Translations under genes and position numbers: made by a program
Notes under the pieces: model-generated
Seen by the model: only the letters and a program-made list of their open reading frames with translations
The model's database searches: none
Told to the model about the DNA's origin: nothing
Part shown: positions 7,454 through 13,983 of the stretch, piece by piece
Layout: each line of letters starts with the position of its first letter
How positions within the stretch are numbered: position 1 is the stretch's first letter
Source of the DNA: Kiritimatiellia bacterium
GTDB taxonomy: Bacteria > Verrucomicrobiota > Kiritimatiellia > RFP12 > UBA1067
Length of the DNA stretch: 18,607 nt
Reading direction: 5' to 3'
Assembly (NCBI GenBank): GCA_900771305.1
Contig: CAAGNL010000483.1
Location: 1 to 18,607 of the forward strand

Positions 7454-10387
7454 ATGAAAACTTTCTCTTCTGGGTTCTCCAACCTGCGAACTCTTTTTTG
7501 CGTTTTCTCGTTTCTGACCGCCCCCTGTCTAGCGGAGATGACGTTCCACGTCAATTCCGAGACAGGCAGTGACCAGAATCCCGGCACGGACAAGAGGCCT
7601 TTTGCAACACTTCAGCGTGCTCGTGACGCGATTCGGAATCTGAAGATGACGAAGGGCGTCGAAAAGGGCGTGGCTGTTGAAATATCCGGGCATTTCGATG
7701 TCTTGAAGACCCCTGCTCTCGTTCTTGAGAAAGAAGATGGTGGCGCCTCTCCCCAGAATCCAGTCATCTGGCGCGCAGGGAAGGATGGGTGCTTCATCAC
7801 GGGAGCCTGCAGATTGGGAGAAAAGGATTTCTCTCCCGTCACCGGCGAAGCTCTGAAGCGCCTCAAGCCAGACGTCAAGGGCAAGGTTTTTCAGTGCGAC
7901 CTGGCGAAGTTCGGCGTCGAACCGCTCAAGCCGCTCCCCGCGAAGTTTAATCGCTGGTCCGAGATGGAATTGATTTCCTCCGGAAAGGCGATGACAATTG
8001 CGCGGTACCCCAACCAGGGGTGGCTGGAGATCACCAACGTCATCGATCGCGGTGTCGCGCCATGCGACCGCTCGAAGGACGAATGGGAGTTCGGCGTTCG
8101 CGGCGGCACGTTTGAGTACTGCGGCAAGGAGCCCGAACGTTGGGATGTGAAGGCTGGAGTGTATCTCTTCGGCTTCTGGTGCTTCGACTGGGCAAGCGAC
8201 ACCCTTCGCGTGGCGAAGATCGACACGGAAAAGAAGGCGATCACCATGGAGGGCATTCACACCTATGGATTGGGGAAGGCGTGGAAGACTGCGCAGGCAA
8301 AGGTCCGCTATTTCGCCTACAACATGCTCGAGGAGCTGGATGCTCCTGGCGAATGGTTTGTAGACCGTGCCACGCGCACGCTCTATTTCTACCCCACTGA
8401 AGACGGCTTCAAAGACGTTTCGATTTCCATCGCCAAGATGCCGCTCGTGCGAATCAACAAGGCGTCGAACGTCGTGCTGTCGGGGATTGACTTCAAGTTC
8501 TCCACGGGATTGGCCGTCGATGCCAAGGGGTGCGACAATCTGACGCTTGACGGATTGTCTGTCTCCTGGCTTTCTCAGGATGCGGTGAGTGTCTGGGGTG
8601 GTCGCAGCAACGTCGTCTCCAACTGTCGAATCAGTCAAATCGGCTCAACAGGACTCAACATCGGAGGAGGCGACCGTAAGACTTTGACGCGCTGCGACCA
8701 CGTCGTACGGGACTGCGACATAGGTTATTGTGGGCGATTGGCGCGCATCTCTGGCCCATGCCTGCGATTCAACGGTTGTGGCGTGACAATCGAACACAAC
8801 TACTTCCACGACACGCCCTACCTCACCGTCGGCTACGGTGGCAACGAGCATCTCTTCCAGTATAACGAAATTGAATGCTCAATGATGGAAGCAGGCGACG
8901 GTGGCGGCATGTATACGGGCCGCGACTGGGGAAGCAGAGGCAATGTGGTCCGCTGGAACTACCTGCACCACTTCGGCAAGGACGGTGTCGCGCTGCGCGA
9001 ATCACAGGGACGACCAAGCGGATGTGAGGCCCTCAAGAAGGATGTAATGGTCGAGGGCATCTACCTTGACGATTGCGATTCCGGCGAGACGATCTATGGC
9101 AACCTCTTCTACAAGGCCGGGCGCGCCATGTTCACCGGAGGTGGACGTGACAACTCCTGGCGGGAGAACCTGGTCATCGATTGTACGGCAGCCGTCCATT
9201 TCGACACACGAGGCCTTCAGCGTGCCAAGCCAGGATCAGGCCTTAAAAACGGATGGGATCTCCTTGCCAAGGTCGAGGCGTGCGGCTACACGAACGAACC
9301 GTGGGCTTCACGCTATCCCCAGCTGATTGGCGTCATGGACAAAGAACCTCTTCTGCCTATGGGCACCGAGTACATAAGCAACGTTGCCGTGAACTGCGGC
9401 TATTTCTACAACTCGTGGGGGCATGCCACCAAGTTCCTTCAGGAGCGCGCCCCAAATTCGGCGAATGTCTCCTATAACGCAGTTGACCAGGCGCGCGAGC
9501 TTCGCGAATACCCCCAGACCAACGCGGAACTCCGAGCCAAGCTCGAGGTACGGAACAATGTCGCATTCGCCGCCAAGGCAACTGAGGACCCTGTGACTTT
9601 CCAGGACTCGAAGGAATTCAGAATGGCTTTCCCGGCGTTTCCGCGCATTCCGGTGGAGCAGATCGGTCCGAAATGGAGGCGAGTCAGGCGCCTGCCGGAC
9701 GATGCAATCCCCTGCGAGGGGAGCTACGACGGCCATCTTCAGGGACTCGCGACGGATGGGAACGCGCTCTACTGGCCTTTCACCAAGACGATCGTCAAGA
9801 CGGACCTCGAAGGCAAAGTTCTGGCGAGCACGCGTCAGCCCTCCCACCAGGGCGACTGCTGCGTGAAGGACGGCGTTCTTTACGTCGCGGTGAACCTCGG
9901 TCGCTTCAACACCGAGACCAGCGCGGTCAGCGAGGTATGGGCATATGACACCGGGACTCTTTCGTTGAAGAACAAGTGGAAGGTCCCCGAACTGGTCCAT
10001 GGCGCGGGTGGCATCACGTGCAAGGGGGATCGCTTCTACGTTGTAGGGGGATTGCCGCCCACGCACACACGGAACTACGTCTACGAATATACGCCTGACT
10101 TCAAGTTTGTGCAGCGACATGTCCTGGAGACAGGTTACACGGTTCTTGGCATCCAGACCGCGGCGATGATTCGTGGTGAGTTCATCTTTGGCTGCTACTC
10201 GAACAAGCAGCATCCAATCCAGACCCTGGCCTGTCCGGTTGACCTCAAGTCGTTCAAGAGGATTACAGAAAGAACAGATGTCGGTCTTGTGGAGATCAAC
10301 GGGACGATCTTCTGCGCGCGCACGCGCAAGGTTGGCAAAAACCTGTGGATGGGATTCATTGTCCCGTCCAAGGCCATGAATCGCTGA
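7454..10387 (+). CDS. Secreted GH141-like right-handed beta-helix protein with C-terminal propeller-like domain
   Basis: 977 residues with a signal peptide ending near PCLA (residue 27). FHVNSETGSDQNPGT followed by PFATLQRARDAIR is the usual opening of large beta-helix carbohydrate enzymes. ARYPNQGW, EAGDGGGMYTGRDWG (about 479-493) and IYLDDCDSG (536-543) match blocks I associate with GH141, a family with fucosidase and xylanase members. The acidic residues in these blocks (Asp482, Asp491, Asp539, Asp540) are candidates for catalysis or substrate binding. From about 740 the text changes to beta-propeller-like repeats (HQGDCCVKDGVLYVAVN; VHGAGGITCKGDRFYVVGG), an addition not expected in a minimal beta-helix enzyme. 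The start follows AGGGAAA by 7 bases. The neighbours suggest a role in glycan breakdown. Pectate lyase or another polysaccharide lyase remains possible from the fold alone. Confidence 0.75.
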   Translation: MKTFSSGFSNLRTLFCVFSFLTAPCLAEMTFHVNSETGSDQNPGTDKRPFATLQRARDAIRNLKMTKGVEKGVAVEISGHFDVLKTPALVLEKEDGGASPQNPVIWRAGKDGCFITGACRLGEKDFSPVTGEALKRLKPDVKGKVFQCDLAKFGVEPLKPLPAKFNRWSEMELISSGKAMTIARYPNQGWLEITNVIDRGVAPCDRSKDEWEFGVRGGTFEYCGKEPERWDVKAGVYLFGFWCFDWASDTLRVAKIDTEKKAITMEGIHTYGLGKAWKTAQAKVRYFAYNMLEELDAPGEWFVDRATRTLYFYPTEDGFKDVSISIAKMPLVRINKASNVVLSGIDFKFSTGLAVDAKGCDNLTLDGLSVSWLSQDAVSVWGGRSNVVSNCRISQIGSTGLNIGGGDRKTLTRCDHVVRDCDIGYCGRLARISGPCLRFNGCGVTIEHNYFHDTPYLTVGYGGNEHLFQYNEIECSMMEAGDGGGMYTGRDWGSRGNVVRWNYLHHFGKDGVALRESQGRPSGCEALKKDVMVEGIYLDDCDSGETIYGNLFYKAGRAMFTGGGRDNSWRENLVIDCTAAVHFDTRGLQRAKPGSGLKNGWDLLAKVEACGYTNEPWASRYPQLIGVMDKEPLLPMGTEYISNVAVNCGYFYNSWGHATKFLQERAPNSANVSYNAVDQARELREYPQTNAELRAKLEVRNNVAFAAKATEDPVTFQDSKEFRMAFPAFPRIPVEQIGPKWRRVRRLPDDAIPCEGSYDGHLQGLATDGNALYWPFTKTIVKTDLEGKVLASTRQPSHQGDCCVKDGVLYVAVNLGRFNTETSAVSEVWAYDTGTLSLKNKWKVPELVHGAGGITCKGDRFYVVGGLPPTHTRNYVYEYTPDFKFVQRHVLETGYTVLGIQTAAMIRGEFIFGCYSNKQHPIQTLACPVDLKSFKRITERTDVGLVEINGTIFCARTRKVGKNLWMGFIVPSKAMNR

Positions 10388-10410
10388 GAGCCTCTGTTCT
10401 CTTCAGATTG

Positions 10411-10419
10411 TGGTATACT
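10411..10419 (+). promoter_or_regulatory. Extended -10 promoter before the DUF1080 gene
   Basis: TGGTATACT is an extended -10 box (TGn followed by TATACT). No good -35 hexamer lies 16-18 bases upstream. The start would fall near 10426, giving a leader of about 28 bases that contains AAAGGAG (10439-10445). This allows the last gene of the operon to be expressed on its own as well as by read-through from the beta-helix gene. Confidence 0.5.
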
Positions 10420-10453
10420 TTTCACGTTGGTTGAAAACAAAGGAGTTAACTGA

Positions 10454-11887
10454 ATGAAGTCGAGTTTGTTCTGTACGGTCGCACTCGCGGCGTGCATCGC
10501 CTTTGGGTCCGAGACGGACGCCGAGGGATTTGTCTCTCTGTTCAACGGCAAGGACTTGACCGGTTGGATTGGCGCTACGCAGTCCTACGGCGTCGAGACG
10601 ATCAAGGTCAAGATGGCCGGGACGGGCGAGATGAAGGAGATGAACGTCCTCGCCTGCCAGCCGGGCAAGGGCTCCGGCGGCAACCTCTGCACGGAGAAGG
10701 AGTTCGAGAACTTCATCCTCCGCTTCGAGTTCTGCATGCCCGAGAACGGCAACAACGGACTCGGCCTGCGCATGACCGACATCCACAAGGACGCCGCCTA
10801 TCATGCGATGTGCGAACTCCAGCTGCTCGACGACGGCGGTGACGCCTACTACGACAAGGCCGCGAAGAAGGACAAGCTCAGGCCCTACCAGTACACGGGG
10901 TCCGTCTACGGCATCGTGCCGGCGAAGCGCGACAACTTCAACAAGCAGATCTGGGGTAAGGACAAGAACTTCACCGGTGGCGGCAGCTACGTGCGCAAGC
11001 CCGGCATGTGGAACTTCGAGGAAGTGCGCGTGATTGGCAGCCGCATTCAGGTGATTCTGAACGGCGAGCTCGTGACGGACGCCGATGTCTCGAAGTTCAA
11101 GGGCGATGGCGACACGCCGGACGGGAAGAAGCATCCTGGCCTGCACAACAAGAAGGGCCACATCGGCTGGCTTGGGCACGGCCACCATGTGATGTGGCGC
11201 AACATCCGCATCAAGGAGGTCCCTGCTGACTACGTTGTCGCGAAGGATGGCGTCAAGGCGTGTCCCGCCGGCTTCACCCCGCTCTTTACGGGCTGTGAGA
11301 AGTGCTTCAAGAACTGGAAGGGCGTGACGACGACCGAGAAGTTCGACAATCCGAAGGTCCGCCAGGCGGCGACACCCGAGAAGCGCGCCGAGATGCAGAA
11401 GATCGCCGACAAGCAGATGGCAGAACACTGGCATGTCCGCGACGGCGCGCTCTTCTTCGACGGCTTCCAGGGGGGCTATTCCCTCGCGACGGCAAAGGAC
11501 TACGGGGACTTCGAGATGTGGATCGACTGGCGCACGCTCTCCGTGCAGGGCGACAGCGGCCTCTATCTGCGCGGCACGCCGCAGGTCCAGATCTGGGACG
11601 CCCACAACCAGTGGGGCATCGGCTCGGGCGGACTCTACAACAACACGAAGAACCCCTCCAAGGCCCTTTGCATCGCCGACCGCCAGGTCGGCAGCTGGAA
11701 CACGTTCCACATCATCATGAAGGGCGAGCGCGTGACGGTTGAGCTGAACGGCACGAAGGTCGTGGATGACACGGTCCTCGAAAACTACTGGGACCGCAGT
11801 CAGCCGATCTTCCCCGTGGAGCAGATCGAGCTCCAGTGCCACGGCGATCCGCTCGAGTTCAAGAACATCTTCATTCGCGAGCTCTAA
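10454..11887 (+). CDS. Secreted tandem DUF1080 (3-keto-disaccharide hydrolase-like) protein
   Basis: 477 residues with a signal peptide of about 18 residues. Two DUF1080 (PF06439, concanavalin-like fold) domains are visible. Domain 1 is about 26-256, opening GFVSLFNGKDLTGW and ending GHGHHVMWRNIRIKEV. Domain 2 is about 273-477, opening GFTPLFTG and ending IELQCHGDPLEFKNIFIREL. Members of this family are linked to cleavage of 3-keto-glycosides made by partner oxidoreductases; no such partner is in the window. Domain 1 has lost the LQxHG form of the last motif (WLGHG instead), while domain 2 keeps it, so the two copies may have split roles. The start is well supported by AAAGGAG with 8-base spacing. 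The TAA stop overlaps the TAG of the convergent mtaB gene. Both carbohydrate binding and catalysis are possible. Confidence 0.85.
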   Translation: MKSSLFCTVALAACIAFGSETDAEGFVSLFNGKDLTGWIGATQSYGVETIKVKMAGTGEMKEMNVLACQPGKGSGGNLCTEKEFENFILRFEFCMPENGNNGLGLRMTDIHKDAAYHAMCELQLLDDGGDAYYDKAAKKDKLRPYQYTGSVYGIVPAKRDNFNKQIWGKDKNFTGGGSYVRKPGMWNFEEVRVIGSRIQVILNGELVTDADVSKFKGDGDTPDGKKHPGLHNKKGHIGWLGHGHHVMWRNIRIKEVPADYVVAKDGVKACPAGFTPLFTGCEKCFKNWKGVTTTEKFDNPKVRQAATPEKRAEMQKIADKQMAEHWHVRDGALFFDGFQGGYSLATAKDYGDFEMWIDWRTLSVQGDSGLYLRGTPQVQIWDAHNQWGIGSGGLYNNTKNPSKALCIADRQVGSWNTFHIIMKGERVTVELNGTKVVDDTVLENYWDRSQPIFPVEQIELQCHGDPLEFKNIFIREL

Positions 11888-13101
11888 CGAGCAAAAAGCA
11901 CATCGTCCTCGACCCTGTCGATGACGACCTTCACGAGGCTCCGCCGTTGGGCGGGGCCTTTTAGTTTACAGTGAAGGTATTCGCCTGTCCATCCGTGGAG
12001 ACAATCCTTCTCCACGCAGACTTCGACGGTCTGGCCGATGAACGAGCGGGCAAATTTCGCTCTCTGGGCTCGTCCAAGGTTCTCCAGCTCTCTCGCCCTG
12101 TCAAGACGCACAGAACGCGGCAGGGCTCCGTTCATCGTCGCCGCAGGCGTTCCCGGCCGCTCCGAGAATGGAAACACGTGCAAGTTCGTGAATCCATGTG
12201 GAGAAGCGGGGCCTGAGTGCTTGAGAAAGTCGCCGGAAAGGAAGCGCCTTGTCAGAAGGTGGTCTTCCTCCGTCTCGTCCGGGAAACCCGCAATGACGTC
12301 GGCGCCCAGGGAGAGCCGGATTCCAAGACGGCGGAACGCCTCGGAGCAGAAGCGGGCCACGGTTGCGGCCGTGTAGGGGCGGTTCATGCGTTTAAGGACG
12401 GCGTCCGATCCTGACTGAAGCGACAGGTGTATGAAACGGCAGATGTTCGGATGGCGTTCGAAGGCGTCGAGGATTGCGTCGTCGCAGATTCCCGGCTCCA
12501 GGGAACCGAGACGAATACGGTGGAGAGCGTCGGACTGATTGAGCGCGCCTCTGGTTTGCGATTGAGCGAGGGCGGAGAGAAGGTCTGCGAGTCCATTGCC
12601 TTCTGACCGGTAGAGCGCCAGGTTGCAGCCTGTGACGACGAGTTCCCGATAGCCGGCGGAGAGGAAGGTCCGTGCACGGGCGAGGACATCCGAGAAGGGG
12701 ACGCTGGTGGGAGAACCTCGGAACTGGGGAACAATGCAGAACGCGCATTTCCCACTGCAACCGTCCTGGACCTTCAGGTAGGCACGTGAAGTCCCCATGG
12801 GGAGGAGAGGCGTGGAGCCAGATTGTTTGATTGTCTGATGATCAGGTTGTCTGATTGCCTCTGGGAGACAGCCGACGAGGCGGATTTCGGCCCGGGGGTA
12901 GCGACTGCGAAGACGTTCAATCTCCTTTTCACAGTCGCGCTGCGCCTTGGCGGTGACGCTGCAGCCGCGCACGACGATGATGTCGGGGGCGGTCTCGTCA
13001 AGTCCAACAATGGTATATCCTGTGGCGTAATAGCGCGCCTCCTCATCAAGCGCCTCGGCGCGATTGAGCCGGCAGCCAAACGTCTTGAATGCGACGGTCA
13101 T
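11884..13101 (-). CDS. mtaB: tRNA threonylcarbamoyladenosine methylthiotransferase MtaB
   Basis: A 405-residue radical-SAM enzyme that should convert t6A37 to ms2t6A37 in tRNAs reading ANN codons. The N-terminal MTTase domain has its three cluster cysteines: Cys10 (FGCRLN), Cys47 (RGCSVT) and Cys78 (VGCLPE). The radical-SAM CxxxCxxC is Cys115, Cys119 and Cys122 (CSGKCAFC). LGSLEP and HLSLQSGSDAVLKRMNRPY are typical of MtaB rather than MiaB or RimO. The last 65 or so residues form a TRAM-like RNA-binding domain. Cys78 to Cys115 is only 37 residues, where MtaB proteins usually have about 75; the short linker contains RQPDHQTIKQS, coded by a repeat tract. The gene starts 3 bases after the CPBP stop and has only a distant GGAG, which suggests translational coupling. 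Activity may be altered by the missing segment. Confidence 0.88.
   Translation of the reverse strand: MTVAFKTFGCRLNRAEALDEEARYYATGYTIVGLDETAPDIIVVRGCSVTAKAQRDCEKEIERLRSRYPRAEIRLVGCLPEAIRQPDHQTIKQSGSTPLLPMGTSRAYLKVQDGCSGKCAFCIVPQFRGSPTSVPFSDVLARARTFLSAGYRELVVTGCNLALYRSEGNGLADLLSALAQSQTRGALNQSDALHRIRLGSLEPGICDDAILDAFERHPNICRFIHLSLQSGSDAVLKRMNRPYTAATVARFCSEAFRRLGIRLSLGADVIAGFPDETEEDHLLTRRFLSGDFLKHSGPASPHGFTNLHVFPFSERPGTPAATMNGALPRSVRLDRARELENLGRAQRAKFARSFIGQTVEVCVEKDCLHGWTGEYLHCKLKGPAQRRSLVKVVIDRVEDDVLFAR
11936..11962 (+). terminator. Rho-independent terminator of the glycan operon, inside mtaB
   Basis: AGGCTCCGCC (11936-11945), loop GTTG, and GGCGGGGCCT (11950-11959) form a 10-bp stem with one G-U pair, followed by TTT and then AGTTTA. 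It lies about 50 bases after the DUF1080 stop and works on + strand RNA. The same bases encode the GPAQRRS stretch near the C-terminus of MtaB on the other strand. Confidence 0.75.
12821..12857. repeat. Short degenerate tandem repeat inside mtaB
   Basis: On the + strand this is a run of 7-9 base units of the type GATTGTCT: GATTGTTT, GATTGTCT, GATGATCAG, GTTGTCT, GATTG. It is in frame and encodes the low-complexity linker RQPDHQTIKQS of MtaB. No second copy was found in the window. Confidence 0.6.
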
Positions 13102-13104
13102 AGG

Positions 13105-13896
13105 TCAGGTCGCCAGCTCCGGAAAGAACAGCAGGAAAATGACATTGGTTCCGTTGAAGAGAAAGTGAAGCGTCATCGGGGCGAGAATGGTCCGGGTTCG
13201 CTGATAGAGCCAGGCGAAGACGATGCCAAGGAACCAGACGGCCACAAAGGAGGCTGCGTTGACATGCACCAGCGCGAAGAACGCACCGGAAATGACCATG
13301 GCGGACCAGACGGGCATGGCCTTGGACAAGCCACGGAAGATGATGCCGCGGAAGATGGATTCTTCCAGCAACGGCGCCTGGAAGAGAACCGTCAACACGA
13401 GAAGCCCCCGTAGAAGAAGGGAATAGTTCCCGTCAAGGAAGCACTTGACGAGTTCCTGATCGGCAGGTTTGACGTCGGTGCACCATTCAATCACCGAGGC
13501 ACCTGCCTGATTGAGGCCCAGGGAGACGGCCGCCACCACAGGGGCGATTAAAATGGCAAACAGCACCGCACGCGGACGATCGGGATGTTCTGCACAGGAG
13601 CTAGAAGGGGGGACACGTGCCGTTGAAGGCAGGAATCGAGCCATGATCCAGATTGTGGCAATGATGGCCGAGAAAAACACGGACGAAACAACGAGGTTCA
13701 GCACAAGGGATCTTGGCGTCATCGTCTGGTTGAGACCGTATACGAATTGCCGCCAGAAGGATGCCAATCCATTGGAGAAGATCAGTCCACAGAGGACGAT
13801 TGTGGCAATCACGGCATGGTAGACGTTGTATCGACTCCGCCGAATCTCCAGACCTGGAAATTCTGCGCAGAACAGTTCTCTTAGCTTTCCCCGCAT
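13105..13896 (-). CDS. CPBP family intramembrane glutamic endopeptidase
   Basis: A 263-residue polytopic membrane protein with hydrophobic segments near 27-48, 64-88, 111-130, 161-175, 197-213, 216-232 and 248-258. The three CPBP (CAAX protease / bacteriocin-processing, PF02517) motifs are intact: Glu178-Glu179 with Arg183 (EESIFRG), Phe207 to His211 (FALVH), and His244 to Asn248 (HFLFN). It probably cleaves a membrane or lipidated peptide; the substrate is unknown. GAGGGA (13904-13909) lies 7 bases before the ATG. It sits downstream of aspS across an 87-base gap holding a strong hairpin, and just upstream of mtaB, with which it forms a tight two-gene unit. Nothing in the neighbourhood suggests bacteriocin immunity. 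Confidence 0.88.
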   Translation of the reverse strand: MRGKLRELFCAEFPGLEIRRSRYNVYHAVIATIVLCGLIFSNGLASFWRQFVYGLNQTMTPRSLVLNLVVSSVFFSAIIATIWIMARFLPSTARVPPSSSCAEHPDRPRAVLFAILIAPVVAAVSLGLNQAGASVIEWCTDVKPADQELVKCFLDGNYSLLLRGLLVLTVLFQAPLLEESIFRGIIFRGLSKAMPVWSAMVISGAFFALVHVNAASFVAVWFLGIVFAWLYQRTRTILAPMTLHFLFNGTNVIFLLFFPELAT

Positions 13897-13918
13897 GCAA
13901 TTGTCCCTCGAATAAACA

Positions 13919-13958
13919 ATTGAGAGTTAAGAGTTCGTGAAAACCCTTAACTCCCAAT
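13919..13958 (-). terminator. 17-bp hairpin between aspS and the CPBP gene
   Basis: On the - strand ATTGGGAGTTAAGGGTT pairs fully with AACTCTTAACTCTCAAT (two G-U pairs) across a 6-base loop. On the + strand the same arms carry two A-C mismatches, so the RNA form is favoured in the aspS direction. The tail reads TGTTTATTC, a poor T tract. It may act as a terminator, attenuator or processing hairpin after aspS. It could also belong to a dispersed intergenic repeat family. Confidence 0.55.
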
Positions 13959-13983
13959 CGTGTGAACTCCAAACCGGAAGCGT

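Noticed and set aside
10386..10437. Weak inverted repeats after the beta-helix gene (CTGAGAG/CTCTTCAG and TTTTCA/TGAAAA)
   Set aside because: The arms are short, mismatched or AT-rich, with no T tract, so they do not support a terminator or riboswitch.
10403..11842. 479-codon open frame on the - strand opposite the DUF1080 gene
   Set aside because: The protein has no recognisable motif, while the + strand frame encodes two clear DUF1080 domains with a good RBS.
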